From Pseudomonadota bacterium (GTDB lineage Bacteria > Desulfobacterota > Binatia > Binatales > Binataceae), in NCBI GenBank assembly GCA_021325355.1, contig JAJPHI010000014.1:127129-191128 (forward strand): a stretch of DNA of 64,000 nt, given 5' to 3'. The notes under the pieces are model-generated. The model was not told where the DNA came from. It did not search any database and saw nothing but the letters and a program-made list of their open reading frames with translations. The number at the start of each line of letters is the position of its first letter. Within the stretch, counting starts at the first letter, position 1. Both the position numbers and the translations under genes were made by a program. Shown here piece by piece: positions 37,777-46,689 of the stretch.

Positions 37777-38457
37777 ATGCCCCTCTCGCGCGACGCAGTC
37801 GTTTCGCCCGGCGCTCCCCCGCGAGCTCGACGCCGCGGCCGTCCGCCCCTGCGCGAGAGTCTCGACGGCAAATCCACCCGTGATCGGCTCCTCGATGCGG
37901 CTGCGGAACTCTTCGCGCGCAAGGGCTACGATGCGACCTCGGTGGATGCGATCGCCGAGCGCGCCGGGCTGACGGTGGGCGCGCTTTATCGGCACTTCAG
38001 CGGCAAAGGCGAACTGCTGCTCGACGTGATGCGTCATGCGCTGACCGCGCTGCCGATTGCCCATCATATGCGTGGTGATCGGGGACGCGCGGAGCTGCTG
38101 CCCGAGATGGTCGCATTGTATATCGCCCCCTCCGCCCGCCAGCTTCGTCAGATAACCGTCGAGCTGCATCGCGTGGCCAGCCGCGACCGTCGGGTCGGCC
38201 GCATGTTGCGTGAGTTCAGTGAGCGCATGGCGCGCGATACGCGCACGAGAATCGAGACCGGGCGCGCGCAGGGAATGATTGTCGCCGACCATGACGCCGA
38301 CCTCGCGGCGCGTCTGCTGATGGTGCTGATTGCCGGCTTGACGCATCTCGATACCCTCTATCCGCAACTGGCCGGCGACGCGGCCTGGCGCGATCTGGTG
38401 CAGAAGACCGTCAGGTGGCTGCTGGGAATCGAGACGCCGCCGGGTCGTCGGAGCTGA
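37777..38457 (+). CDS. TetR/AcrR-family transcriptional regulator
   Basis: Repressor-type protein of 226 residues. The N-terminal helix-turn-helix is seen at about 30-75, RDRLLDAAAELFARKGYDA and VDAIAERAGLTVGALYRHF, with a basic and Pro-rich tail before it. The rest is an all-helical ligand domain without clear family. The frame extends upstream to 37657, but ATG 37777 lies downstream of the palindrome at 37731 and begins the region that looks like protein. The flavin monooxygenase gene starts 59 bases later on the same strand and is a natural target. The inducer is unknown. Confidence 0.88.
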   Translation: MPLSRDAVVSPGAPPRARRRGRPPLRESLDGKSTRDRLLDAAAELFARKGYDATSVDAIAERAGLTVGALYRHFSGKGELLLDVMRHALTALPIAHHMRGDRGRAELLPEMVALYIAPSARQLRQITVELHRVASRDRRVGRMLREFSERMARDTRTRIETGRAQGMIVADHDADLAARLLMVLIAGLTHLDTLYPQLAGDAAWRDLVQKTVRWLLGIETPPGRRS

Positions 38458-38516
38458 GTCAGCCATTTGCGCGGACCCGGCGCGACTGCCTATCATTCAC
38501 CAGGGATGGCGCGATA

Positions 38517-39692
38517 ATGCCAGTGGAAACAGAGTCGCATCCGATTCTTGAGGCGGCGCGCGCGCTCGCACCGATGATTCGCGAGCAGGCGAACGCTATC
38601 GAAGCGGGCCGCAGGTTAACCCCCGGAATCGTGCAGGCGATGAAGGACGCCGGCATCTTCGGCATGACGATGCCGCGGGCCTGGGGCGGACCGGAGCTCG
38701 ATCTGATCATGCAGGTGCGCGTCATCGAGGCGCTCGCCGAGGCTGATGGGTCAGTCGGCTGGTGCGCGATGATCAACAGCGACGGCGGTTACTTCGGCGC
38801 CTGCCTCGACGAGAGCGTCGCCCGCGAGATGTATCGCGATTTGCAGACGCCCACTGCGAGCAGTCTCATCTTCGTCGGCCGCGCCGAGAAGGCCGCTGGC
38901 GGCTATCGCGTCAAAGGCCGCTGGCCGTTCTCGAGCGGGTGCACGCACAGCGGCTGGATCTTTCTGACCTGCGCGATTTACGAAAACGGCGAGGAACGGA
39001 AGCTGCCCAACGGGTTTCCCGAGCGGCGCGTGTGTGCGCTGCGCGCGGCGGACTGCGAAATCCTCGATACCTGGTACACCACCGGACTGCGCGGCAGCGG
39101 CAGTAATGATATTGCGGTGCACGACGCCTTCGTTCCGGAAGAGCGCTCGATGCCGTTCCCGTTCCGACCGCGCCGGTCCGAGCCGCTTTATCGGTGGCCG
39201 CTGACGTTTCTGCTCAATGCCCCGGGGATTGCGCTGGGTGTGGCGCGCGGTGCGATCAACAGCTTCGTCGAGCTGGCGACGCGCAAGCCGACCACGATCA
39301 GCGCCTCAATGGGGCGGCCGGTGATGTTGTGCGATGAAGCGTACGCGCAGGCGGCGCTGGCGCGCGCCGAGGCCTTGGTCGGTTCGGCGCGATCGTATAT
39401 CTACGAAGAAACCGCGGCGCTCTGGCGATGCCTCCTGAACGGCGAGAAGCTCTCGCTGCGCCAGCGCGGAACTTATCGCCTGGCGCTGGCCCACGTGCAC
39501 GAGGCCTGTCTCGAGGCCGTCCAGGGCCTGTACAAGGTGGTGGGTGGATCGGCCGTGTATGCGTCGAACCCGCTGGATCGCCGGCTGCGCGACCTGACGA
39601 CCGTCAATCAGCACACCATCAACTCCCCGAAGCTCCAGGAAACAGTCGGCAAGATTCTCTTCGGCATGGACGTCCTCGACGCGCTGATCTAA
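38517..39692 (+). CDS. Acyl-CoA dehydrogenase-fold flavin-dependent monooxygenase (class D)
   Basis: Protein of 391 residues with the acyl-CoA dehydrogenase fold. AMKDAGIFGMTMPRAWGG and VRVIEALAEADGSVGWCAM start the helical part; the middle beta domain has the flavin-contact region GRWPFSSGCTHSGWIFL and DTWYTTGLRGSGSNDI. The catalytic Glu of true dehydrogenases is not obvious, and the closest pattern is the two-component hydroxylase branch (HsaA, HpaB-like, DszC-like), which uses reduced FMN and oxygen. A separate flavin reductase would be needed and is not seen nearby. It sits behind the TetR gene; ATG at 38517 is preferred over earlier in-frame starts that overlap TetR. Confidence 0.82.
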   Translation: MPVETESHPILEAARALAPMIREQANAIEAGRRLTPGIVQAMKDAGIFGMTMPRAWGGPELDLIMQVRVIEALAEADGSVGWCAMINSDGGYFGACLDESVAREMYRDLQTPTASSLIFVGRAEKAAGGYRVKGRWPFSSGCTHSGWIFLTCAIYENGEERKLPNGFPERRVCALRAADCEILDTWYTTGLRGSGSNDIAVHDAFVPEERSMPFPFRPRRSEPLYRWPLTFLLNAPGIALGVARGAINSFVELATRKPTTISASMGRPVMLCDEAYAQAALARAEALVGSARSYIYEETAALWRCLLNGEKLSLRQRGTYRLALAHVHEACLEAVQGLYKVVGGSAVYASNPLDRRLRDLTTVNQHTINSPKLQETVGKILFGMDVLDALI

Positions 39693-39699
39693 CTCGACG

Positions 39700-40503
39700 A
39701 TGGCGCGCGTTCATCCGAGCGCCATCATCAGCGGCGCCGTCGAGTTGGCTGATGACGTTGAAATAGGCCCGTTCTGCCTGCTCGACGGCCGCATCCGCGT
39801 CGGCCCGCGCACACGTCTCGTCAGCCACGTCACGATTCTCGGCGATACCACGATCGGCGCGGAAAATGTTATTCATCCGAATGTCGTGATCGGCGATGAG
39901 CCGCAGGATATCGCCTATACGGGCGGTCCGCGCCGCGTGCAAATCGGTGATCGCAACGTCTTTCGCGAGGGCGTGACAATCCATCGCGCGAGCGAGCACG
40001 GCGAGGTCACGATCATCGGGAACGACAATTTCTTTATGCAGAATGCCCACGCGGCGCACGATTGTCGGGTCGGGAACTCGACGATCATCGCGGGCGGCGC
40101 GCTGCTTGCGGGCTGGGTCGAGGTCGGGGATCGCGCGCTCGTCTCCGGCAACTGCGTGGTTCATCAGTACGTCCGGATCGGGCGGCTCGCGATGTTACGC
40201 GGCCTCAGTCGCACGAGTCGCGACGTGCCACCATTCTGCCTGATGGACCTGACGCATACCGTGCGCGGTATCAATGTTGTCGGCCTGCGGCGCGCCGGCG
40301 TCAGTGCCGGCGCGATCCGCGCGCTCCGTCAGGCGTTCGCGATACTCTTCGGCGAGCGGCGCAACCTCCGCCTGGCGCTGCAGAACCTGGAAGATCGCGG
40401 GCCGATGGTGCCCGAAGTCGCCGAAATGGTCGCCTTTATCCGGGCGAGCAAACGGGGCGTTGCGTTCGGCATGAAAGCCGGCGGGGAGGATCCGGCGGAC
40501 TAG
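39700..40503 (+). CDS. lpxA: Acyl-ACP--UDP-N-acetylglucosamine O-acyltransferase
   Basis: First enzyme of lipid A synthesis, a left-handed beta-helix protein of 267 residues. Hexapeptide repeats fill residues 1-185 (VHPSAIISGAVELADDVEIG and following). The catalytic histidine is His120 in NAHAAHDCRVG, and the C-terminal helical part has GINVVGLRRAGVSAGAIRAL as in Escherichia coli LpxA. The length fits LpxA. The gene is not in the usual lpxD-fabZ-lpxA-lpxB cluster; it lies eight bases behind the monooxygenase and its stop overlaps the rpiA stop on the other strand. Its presence indicates a Gram-negative outer membrane. Confidence 0.93.
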   Translation: MARVHPSAIISGAVELADDVEIGPFCLLDGRIRVGPRTRLVSHVTILGDTTIGAENVIHPNVVIGDEPQDIAYTGGPRRVQIGDRNVFREGVTIHRASEHGEVTIIGNDNFFMQNAHAAHDCRVGNSTIIAGGALLAGWVEVGDRALVSGNCVVHQYVRIGRLAMLRGLSRTSRDVPPFCLMDLTHTVRGINVVGLRRAGVSAGAIRALRQAFAILFGERRNLRLALQNLEDRGPMVPEVAEMVAFIRASKRGVAFGMKAGGEDPAD

Positions 40504-41240
40504 GCTTTGGCGGGGCGCCGGCGCAGCGTCTTGACCGATCCGTCGCGCGCGGCGACCAGCACGAGATCCGCGATGCCGAGGAAAAGACCGGTGCCGACCA
40601 CGCCGGGGATCGCCAGCAGATCACGCTCGAGGCGGCGCGGATTCGCGATCTCTTTGACCGCGCAGTCGACGATATAGTTGCCGTTATCGGTGACGAACAG
40701 TTGGCCGCTGTCGGTCGCGCGCGGACGTGGTTTCAGGCCGCGCCGGGCAATTTCCTGCGTTGCGTAGGGGAGGGCGAACGGCACGATCTCGATCGGCAGC
40801 CGCCCGCGCTTGCCGAGCCGACGCACCAGCTTCTCTTCGCCGACGAGAAAAATCCGCCGGCGCGAGGCGGCCGCGACGACCTTCTCACGGACCATGGCGC
40901 CGCCCCATCCTTTGATCATGTTCAGCTTCGGATCGACCTCGTCGGCGCCATCGAAATCGAGATCGAGCCGGTCGACTTCGCTCAGCTCAACCAGCGGGAT
41001 GCCGAGGGCAGTCGCCAGCTCTGCGCTGGCATTCGACGTCGGGACGCCGCGCACTCCGAGCATCACCTCGGCGAGGGCGCGAATGAACGCCGTGGCGGCG
41101 TGACCGGTACCTAGACCGATGGTCTGTCCGGGCTTGACGTAGCGAATCGCGTAGCGGCCAAGCGCTTCGAGACTCTCGGCCGGTACGGGGGGCTTGGCTT
41201 TGATCCCGGGCTTGCGCGACGAACGGCGGGCGGAGGCCAT
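40500..41240 (-). CDS. rpiA: Ribose-5-phosphate isomerase A
   Basis: Pentose phosphate enzyme of 246 residues that interconverts ribose 5-phosphate and ribulose 5-phosphate. The signature GLGTGHAATAFIRAL (about 42-56), VDLDFDGADEVDPKLNMIKG-like stretch with the catalytic Asp and Glu, and GWGGAMVREKVVAAAS with the Lys are all present. A short basic tail precedes the domain. It follows folE with a 16-base gap on the same strand. The 3' ends of this gene and lpxA overlap by four bases. Confidence 0.93.
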   Translation of the reverse strand: MASARRSSRKPGIKAKPPVPAESLEALGRYAIRYVKPGQTIGLGTGHAATAFIRALAEVMLGVRGVPTSNASAELATALGIPLVELSEVDRLDLDFDGADEVDPKLNMIKGWGGAMVREKVVAAASRRRIFLVGEEKLVRRLGKRGRLPIEIVPFALPYATQEIARRGLKPRPRATDSGQLFVTDNGNYIVDCAVKEIANPRRLERDLLAIPGVVGTGLFLGIADLVLVAARDGSVKTLRRRPAKA

Positions 41241-41256
41241 CGTGAGTCTTGCGCGC

Positions 41257-41886
41257 TCAGCCCTTGCCCGTGCGGATCAGGTTCATGAATTCCTGACGCG
41301 TTTCAAGATGGGTCCGAAAGCGCCCCAGCATCGCCGACGTCGTGACGTACGAGTTCTGCTTTTCGACACCGCGCATGCGCATGCAGAGATGCTCGGCTTC
41401 GAGCACCACGGCAACGCCGAGCGGCTTGATCTCGTCCATGATCGTCTGGGCAATCTGCGTGGTCAGCCGCTCCTGCACCTGCAGCCGCCGCGCATAGATT
41501 TCGACCATCCGCGCAATCTTCGAGAGGCCGACAATATGTCGATTCGGCAGGTACGCGATGTGCGCCTTGCCGTTGAACGGCAGCAGATGATGCTCGCACA
41601 AGGAGTAAAAGTCGAGGTCCTTGCAGAGGATCATCTCCTGGTAGTCCTCTTCGGTGAAAAGCGCGCCGTTGATGGCGTCCTTCGGATCCTGATGATAGCC
41701 GCGGGTGAGGAACTCGTAGGCTTTGACCACCCGCAACGGCGTCCGCTGGAGCCCCTCGCGTGTAGGATCCTCGCCGATAAAGCGAAGGAGTTCGCGCACC
41801 GCCTCCTCGGCGGATGCCTGATTAGCCATATCGGGACCGATCCTCTGTCTCATCGCAGCCTTCCGTGCTGCTGCGGTGTTCTTCAT
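41257..41886 (-). CDS. folE: GTP cyclohydrolase I
   Basis: Enzyme of 209 residues that opens GTP to 7,8-dihydroneopterin triphosphate, the first step of folate synthesis. Zinc ligands and active site are seen in [19 protein letters not shown] and [29 protein letters not shown] is the usual core helix. Its ATG overlaps the stop of the upstream methylene-THF reductase gene by four bases (ATGA), and rpiA follows 16 bases later. Grouping of folE with the reductase suggests joint control of folate and C1 metabolism. Confidence 0.95.
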   Translation of the reverse strand: MKNTAAARKAAMRQRIGPDMANQASAEEAVRELLRFIGEDPTREGLQRTPLRVVKAYEFLTRGYHQDPKDAINGALFTEEDYQEMILCKDLDFYSLCEHHLLPFNGKAHIAYLPNRHIVGLSKIARMVEIYARRLQVQERLTTQIAQTIMDEIKPLGVAVVLEAEHLCMRMRGVEKQNSYVTTSAMLGRFRTHLETRQEFMNLIRTGKG

Positions 41887-42839
41887 GTCAACCCCTGATG
41901 TTTGCGCCAGGCCGATATCAGTTCTATGGCAAGTGAGGGTCCGCCGCCGCTCATAATATCGAATCCGGCGACCTCGCCCAGCAATGCGTCCATGAGAGCG
42001 AGGCTATGGTCCAGCGAAGCGCGGCGGGCGTCTTCCTCGGTCATTTCGGCGTAACGCTCGAAATGTGCGGCGGCACCCTGCAGATCCGTAATCTTCTCCT
42101 TCATATAGGACGCCATCGAGCCGCGCTTTACCGGAAGAATTCCAATCAGCACGCGGAGGCCGTAACGATGAGCTTCATCGGCGAAACGCCGCGCCGTATC
42201 GCGGTCGAAAACCGGCTGTGTGATGACAAAACGGGCGCCGCCCTCGGCCTTGCGGCGCAGCAGATCGAACTCCCGCGCGAGATCGGCGCGATTCGGATTG
42301 GCGACCGCGCCGGCGAGCAGATTGGGGAGGGTTTTCAGCAGGCGCTTGCCTTCGCCCGTATCACCGCGATTCAGATCGGCGATCATCCGCAGCAGTCCGA
42401 AAGGATCGATATCGTTCACGGGACGCGCGCCCGCGCTGCCGTCGGCCGGCAGGCGGTCGCCGCGCAGAGCCACAATAGCCTCGACGCCGACCACCGCGGC
42501 GCCCAGCAAGTCCGAGCGGAGCGCGAAGCGGTTGCGATCGCGACACGACACGTTAAGGGCGATCCGCAGGCCATAGCGGCTTCTGAGCAGCGCGGCGAAG
42601 ACGAGCGGCGACATCTTAACGCGCCCCAAAGCGTTGTCAGCCAGATTGATCACATCGACCAGCCCGCGCAACGCCCCCAGTTTGGCGAGCAGCGACTCGA
42701 CCGCGATACCGCGCGGTGGCGCGACTTCAAGCCATAGCTGAGATTTGTGGTCGATGGAGTTGTCGAACAGCGCAGTCAAGCCAGCCGGGTCCCGCGATTG
42801 AGTTGGTCCAGGGCCCGCTTGTACTACGTGAGCCCGCAA
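41883..42839 (-). CDS. metF: Methylenetetrahydrofolate reductase
   Basis: Flavoprotein of 318 residues with the MetF barrel. [17 protein letters not shown] is the start of the domain, [19 protein letters not shown] holds the folate contact region, and [19 protein letters not shown] plus [18 protein letters not shown] are strongly conserved. It reduces 5,10-methylene-H4folate to the methyl form for methionine synthesis. The TTG start at 42839 lies only eight bases from the upstream homoserine kinase stop, so a later start is possible. It overlaps folE by four bases. Fused homocysteine methyltransferase domains, seen in some relatives, are absent. Confidence 0.88.
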   Translation of the reverse strand: MRAHVVQAGPGPTQSRDPAGLTALFDNSIDHKSQLWLEVAPPRGIAVESLLAKLGALRGLVDVINLADNALGRVKMSPLVFAALLRSRYGLRIALNVSCRDRNRFALRSDLLGAAVVGVEAIVALRGDRLPADGSAGARPVNDIDPFGLLRMIADLNRGDTGEGKRLLKTLPNLLAGAVANPNRADLAREFDLLRRKAEGGARFVITQPVFDRDTARRFADEAHRYGLRVLIGILPVKRGSMASYMKEKITDLQGAAAHFERYAEMTEEDARRASLDHSLALMDALLGEVAGFDIMSGGGPSLAIELISAWRKHQGLT

Positions 42840-42846
42840 ATTGGAA

Positions 42847-43881
42847 TCAGGCCTTCAGTCGCTCGTTGGCTTTGACCTTCTGATACTTACGGTAATCGTA
42901 GCCGGTCGCCATCGCCATCAGCAGAGCTTCCATGCCGCCTTCCTTTTCGCGGCGCAGGACTTCGAGACGTTCAAGGAATTCATGAAAATCCTTATGGATA
43001 CGCTCGTCGTCGTTCCTCGGCGTCAGAAAAAAATCCTGCAGGCGAGTGACGGTGAAGCGCAACGACGAAAAGCGCAGCTCGTTCGGGAAGGCGTCCCACT
43101 CGGCCAGCGACAAGGTCCTGACCGTTTCATAACCCTGCAGCAGGTACCGGAACCGCTCCAGCGAGTAGCCGCCATCGACGAAGCAAAGCGCGTTGACCGC
43201 GGTGGCGAGATCAAAGATGAATTTGCCGCGGCAGGCCGCTTCAAAATCGAGCATCGCCGTCAGCTTCTCACCGCGAAAGAGCACATTATCGCAGAACAGG
43301 TCGCCGTGAATGATCCCCTTCGGCAGTTTGCTTTCGAGATACTGCCCGAGATAGTCGATCTCGTCCTCGAGCGTGCGGGTGATCTTGCGGAAGTAGTTGG
43401 GCAACCGGTTGCGGACGCTCAGATAAAGGTCCGAGATACGCTCGAAGCTGAACCGGTTATCGATCCCCTTTTTGTAGGCGCGGCCGATAACATGGAGTTC
43501 GCCGAGCGTGCGTCCGATCGTCTCCAGTTGCGTTGGTCGCAAACGCTCGGCCGGAATCACTTTGCCGTCATAGAATCGATACACCGACGTGCATTTGTCA
43601 TTAAGAAAACGGTAATAGCGGTTGTAGCGATCCTGCAGCGGATGGGGGCAGGGGAAGGAATGCTTGCGCAGGAAGGCCAGCAGGTCGATTTCGCGGCGGA
43701 CCTCCGCTTCCCCTTTTACCTCGTCGACGCGCAGCAGAAAACGTCCGCGTACCGCCTCGACAAGGAAATTCGAATTGACCGAACCCTGGGGAATTCCGAC
43801 CAGCCTGACGATGCGTCCAAAACCATAATCCTCAGCAAGTTCCTCGAGAAATTCTTTGCTGGGCTCGGTATAGACGGCCAT
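42847..43881 (-). CDS. thrB: Homoserine kinase type II (aminoglycoside phosphotransferase fold)
   Basis: Kinase of 344 residues with the APH-like fold: VNSNFLVEAVRGRFLLRVDE forms the N-lobe, HGDLFCDNVLF (about 214-224) the catalytic loop and LDFEAACRGKFIFDLATAVNAL the metal-binding part. The pattern NALCF with TRLQDFFL near the end is typical of ThrB type II, which phosphorylates homoserine in threonine synthesis. It lies upstream of metF on the same strand with a gap of seven bases. The Met/Thr branch link with metF is sensible. SrkA-like kinases share the fold and cannot be fully excluded. Confidence 0.82.
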   Translation of the reverse strand: MAVYTEPSKEFLEELAEDYGFGRIVRLVGIPQGSVNSNFLVEAVRGRFLLRVDEVKGEAEVRREIDLLAFLRKHSFPCPHPLQDRYNRYYRFLNDKCTSVYRFYDGKVIPAERLRPTQLETIGRTLGELHVIGRAYKKGIDNRFSFERISDLYLSVRNRLPNYFRKITRTLEDEIDYLGQYLESKLPKGIIHGDLFCDNVLFRGEKLTAMLDFEAACRGKFIFDLATAVNALCFVDGGYSLERFRYLLQGYETVRTLSLAEWDAFPNELRFSSLRFTVTRLQDFFLTPRNDDERIHKDFHEFLERLEVLRREKEGGMEALLMAMATGYDYRKYQKVKANERLKA

Positions 43882-44024
43882 TTATTTATCGCGCAGCCAC
43901 CAGGGTGCCCGCAAGTCTAGGACGAGATCATCGGATCGTCAACTGGCGGTAACGAACGGGTAGTCGCGGTACCGCTGTTACCCGGTCATGACCTGCCGGC
44001 GCGCGATGCCGTTTGCCGATGCGC

Positions 44025-44978
44025 TTACCAGCCGAACGCCCAGCTCACGATAAACGCCGCCACCAGCGCAAGCCCGAACTCGAACTGCAACTGCCCCGAA
44101 CGCGCCATCGCCTGGTTATGCGCTTCGGCGCCGCCTTCGCCGGAAACCAGGCGAATCTGATCGAGCGCGCGGGGAAGTGTCAGCAGCACCGCCACCGACG
44201 GCCAGGGAATAAGACGCAGGCCGATGCAGACCATGACCAGCACGTAGGCGAGCGTATCGCAGATAATCAGCTCGAGGCGTCCCGCGCGCCGCCCGATGAG
44301 CGCCGCGACAGTCCACTTGCCATGTTTGCGATCATTGTCGATATCGCGCAGGTTGTTGGCCTGCAGGAGGCTCGAACAGAGCAGACCCATCGCGCAGCCG
44401 ACCAGCCCTGCGGCCCAGGAGAACTGTTCCGCGCCGACGTAGTAGGCGCCGAGGACGTAGCCGGGGCCCATCAGCGCGAAAACCATGAAATCGCCAAGGC
44501 CGCGATAAGCCAGTGACAAGGGGGCCGCAGTATAAAAGTAGGCACCCAGCACGCCGATCAGGCCGAGCACCAGAATCGGCCAGCCGCAGACCATCACCAG
44601 TCCGAGACCGATTAGCGAACCGAGTGCGAAGCAAACCAGGCCGCCGAGGCGGATCTGCTCGGCCGACAGCAGGCCCTGCTGGATCACCAGCCCCGGCCCG
44701 AACGCGTCGGGCGATTCCCAATTATCGAGGTCCGTGCCTTTGACGTAATCGTAGTAGTCGTTGACCATGTTGGCGCCGGCCTGCAAGAGCATCGCGGCGA
44801 CGACGGCTGCGACGTAACGCGCCACCGGGAATGCGTGGGCTGCATAAAACGCCAGAAATGATCCGACGGTGACGCTCATGAACGGCATCGCCAGCGTGAA
44901 CGCGCGGCTCGCCTGAAGCCAAATCCTGATAACACCCGGCTGCCCGCCCGGATGGGGCATCGTCGCAGTTTGATCCAT
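44025..44978 (-). CDS. menA: 1,4-Dihydroxy-2-naphthoate polyprenyltransferase (UbiA family)
   Basis: Integral membrane prenyltransferase of 317 residues with eight to nine helices. The first Asp-rich motif NDYYDYVKGTD binds the prenyl diphosphate, and DIDNDRKHGKWTVAALIG is the second. The sequence order, including AGANMVNDYYDY and RLVSGEGG near the end, matches MenA, which makes demethylmenaquinone. UbiA relatives for other quinones share the fold. ATG at 44978 starts the protein just before LQASRAFTLAMPF; the frame continues upstream but without support. It is a single gene, divergent from the BtuF-like gene. The product implies menaquinone respiration. Confidence 0.85.
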   Translation of the reverse strand: MDQTATMPHPGGQPGVIRIWLQASRAFTLAMPFMSVTVGSFLAFYAAHAFPVARYVAAVVAAMLLQAGANMVNDYYDYVKGTDLDNWESPDAFGPGLVIQQGLLSAEQIRLGGLVCFALGSLIGLGLVMVCGWPILVLGLIGVLGAYFYTAAPLSLAYRGLGDFMVFALMGPGYVLGAYYVGAEQFSWAAGLVGCAMGLLCSSLLQANNLRDIDNDRKHGKWTVAALIGRRAGRLELIICDTLAYVLVMVCIGLRLIPWPSVAVLLTLPRALDQIRLVSGEGGAEAHNQAMARSGQLQFEFGLALVAAFIVSWAFGW

Positions 44979-45175
44979 CAGCCGATTCTCCGCGGTGATT
45001 GCGCACCACCTTGGGAATCGAGGGAAGCATCCATCGCGCGGCGGCGCAAGCGCTCCGGGTTGGCTTCGCGGAGAATTCTGCAGCGGGGCCAAGCGTCATC
45101 CGTTGCGCGATCGTATCGCAATTCACGATGTCATTTTGATGGCCGAGTCCCCGGTGGAGCGACTATACTGAGGCG

Positions 45176-46006
45176 ATGGCGTGGCTGCGCACCGCCGACG
45201 AGCTAGGCTTCCGACTCGAACTCGAGCATCCGCCGCGGCGCATTGTTTCACTGGTGCCGAGTTGGACCGAAACGCTGTTCGCACTGGGCAAGGGCGACGC
45301 CCTGGTCGGTGTGACGCGCTACTGCGTTGAGCCGCCGGAGGCGCGATCGTTGGCCCAGGTGGGCGGGACCAAAAATCCGAATATCCAACAGATTGTGCAA
45401 CTCGCTCCTGACCTGGTAATCGCCAATGCCGAGGAAAACCGGCGCGAGGATATCGAAGCGTTAAGAGCGGCCGGGGTTACGGTCTTCACCACCTATCCGC
45501 GCCGCGTCAGCGCCGCCGTCGAATCGATCATCAAGCTGGGCGAGGTCGCGGATTGTGCAGCGGCCGCCGGCGCGATGGCGCGGGAGATCGTCCGCGCGGT
45601 CAGCGAGATCGAAACGCAGGTCGGCGTTTGGGCGAAGTTGCGCTTCCGCGTGTTCTGCCCCATCTGGAAAAATCCGTGGATGACCTTTAACGCCGACACC
45701 TATGCGCACGACGTGTTGCGGATGCTCGGCTTCAACAATATCTTCGCCGCGGCCGGCGAGCGCTATCCGCGCACCACGCTCGAAGCCGCCGTCGATCTGC
45801 GCCCGGATTTCATCTTCCTGCCGAGCGAGCCGTACGAGTTTGACGCCGCCGACGTCGAGGAGTTGAAGCCGGCGCTGCCGGCCGGCCTCAGTCGGCGGGT
45901 CGTGCTAATCGATGGTCGCGAGTTGCATTGGTATGGCGCCCATATGGTCGCCGGCCTGAAATCGCTGAACGCGCTGCTCTCGCGCGTGCGCGCGGCGACT
46001 GTCTGA
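45176..46006 (+). CDS. BtuF-like ABC-type substrate-binding domain protein
   Basis: Protein of 276 residues with the helical-backbone metal/cobalamin receptor fold: RRIVSLVPSWTETLFALGKG and VGVTRYCVEPPEARS at the start, then KNPNIQQIVQLAPDLVIANAEENR and LGEVADC. These match BtuF-type proteins. No signal peptide or lipobox is visible at the N-terminus, so it is probably cytoplasmic, unlike a usual transport binding protein, and no permease or ATPase gene is beside it. It may be a cobalamin- or corrinoid-handling protein with another role. The ATG at 45176 fits the family start. Confidence 0.78.
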   Translation: MAWLRTADELGFRLELEHPPRRIVSLVPSWTETLFALGKGDALVGVTRYCVEPPEARSLAQVGGTKNPNIQQIVQLAPDLVIANAEENRREDIEALRAAGVTVFTTYPRRVSAAVESIIKLGEVADCAAAAGAMAREIVRAVSEIETQVGVWAKLRFRVFCPIWKNPWMTFNADTYAHDVLRMLGFNNIFAAAGERYPRTTLEAAVDLRPDFIFLPSEPYEFDAADVEELKPALPAGLSRRVVLIDGRELHWYGAHMVAGLKSLNALLSRVRAATV

Positions 46007-46047
46007 CGCGATTACCGCCGGACGCACGGATTGCCGGGGTGAAAATT

Positions 46048-46587
46048 ATGGGGGAAGAGAAAAAGCACACTGAAGATCTGCTGATTCTCTGGCGCGAGCA
46101 CCTCACCCACGAATTCTCGACGCGCAACGTCGAGGCGACGCTCGCGACCATGACTGACGACGCCTACGTCAACCATATTCCGGTACTTACGGGAGGACTC
46201 GGCAAGGAGCAGTTGCGCGAGTTTTACGCGCGCCGCTTCATTCCGCGGATGCCGCCCGACACGAGCATCACTCCGCTGTCCACGACGGTCGGCGCCGATC
46301 AGATCGTCGACGAGATGATCTTCGAGTTCACCCATACGATCACGATGGACTGGATGCTTCCCGGGGTTGCGCCAACCGGCAAACATGTGAAGGTGCCGGT
46401 GGTCGCGATCGTCCGTTTCCGTGACGGCAAGCTGGCGCATGAGCATATCTACTGGGATCAAGCGTCGGTGCTGGTGCAGATCGGACTGCTCAGCAGCGAC
46501 AAACTTCCCGTAGCGGGAGTGGAGAGCGCCGTGAAAGCGCTCGATCCCAACGCACCCGCGAACGCGCTTATCGCGCGCGCCGAATGA
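46048..46587 (+). CDS. SnoaL-like / NTF2-fold protein
   Basis: Protein of 179 residues of the NTF2-like alpha+beta barrel type, with HLTHEFSTRNVEATLATMTDDAYVNHIP at the start, split here by its pattern of a helix then a strand, and LREFYARRFIPRMPPD in the middle. The FRDGKLAHEHIYWDQASVL tail is characteristic of SnoaL-like polyketide cyclase relatives and proteins linked to dienelactone hydrolase. No fixed catalytic residues can be named. ATG at 46048 is preferred; a GTG three codons earlier is possible. It lies 41 bases after the BtuF-like gene. Confidence 0.78.
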   Translation: MGEEKKHTEDLLILWREHLTHEFSTRNVEATLATMTDDAYVNHIPVLTGGLGKEQLREFYARRFIPRMPPDTSITPLSTTVGADQIVDEMIFEFTHTITMDWMLPGVAPTGKHVKVPVVAIVRFRDGKLAHEHIYWDQASVLVQIGLLSSDKLPVAGVESAVKALDPNAPANALIARAE

Positions 46588-46689
46588 TCCAGCGGGCGTG
46601 TTTCCGTTGACCGAGGGACCTCCGGCTTGAAGCGGACGCGCGCCGCATGCGAAGGTCTGTCAAATGAACTCGAAAGGCGGCACTCGCGC

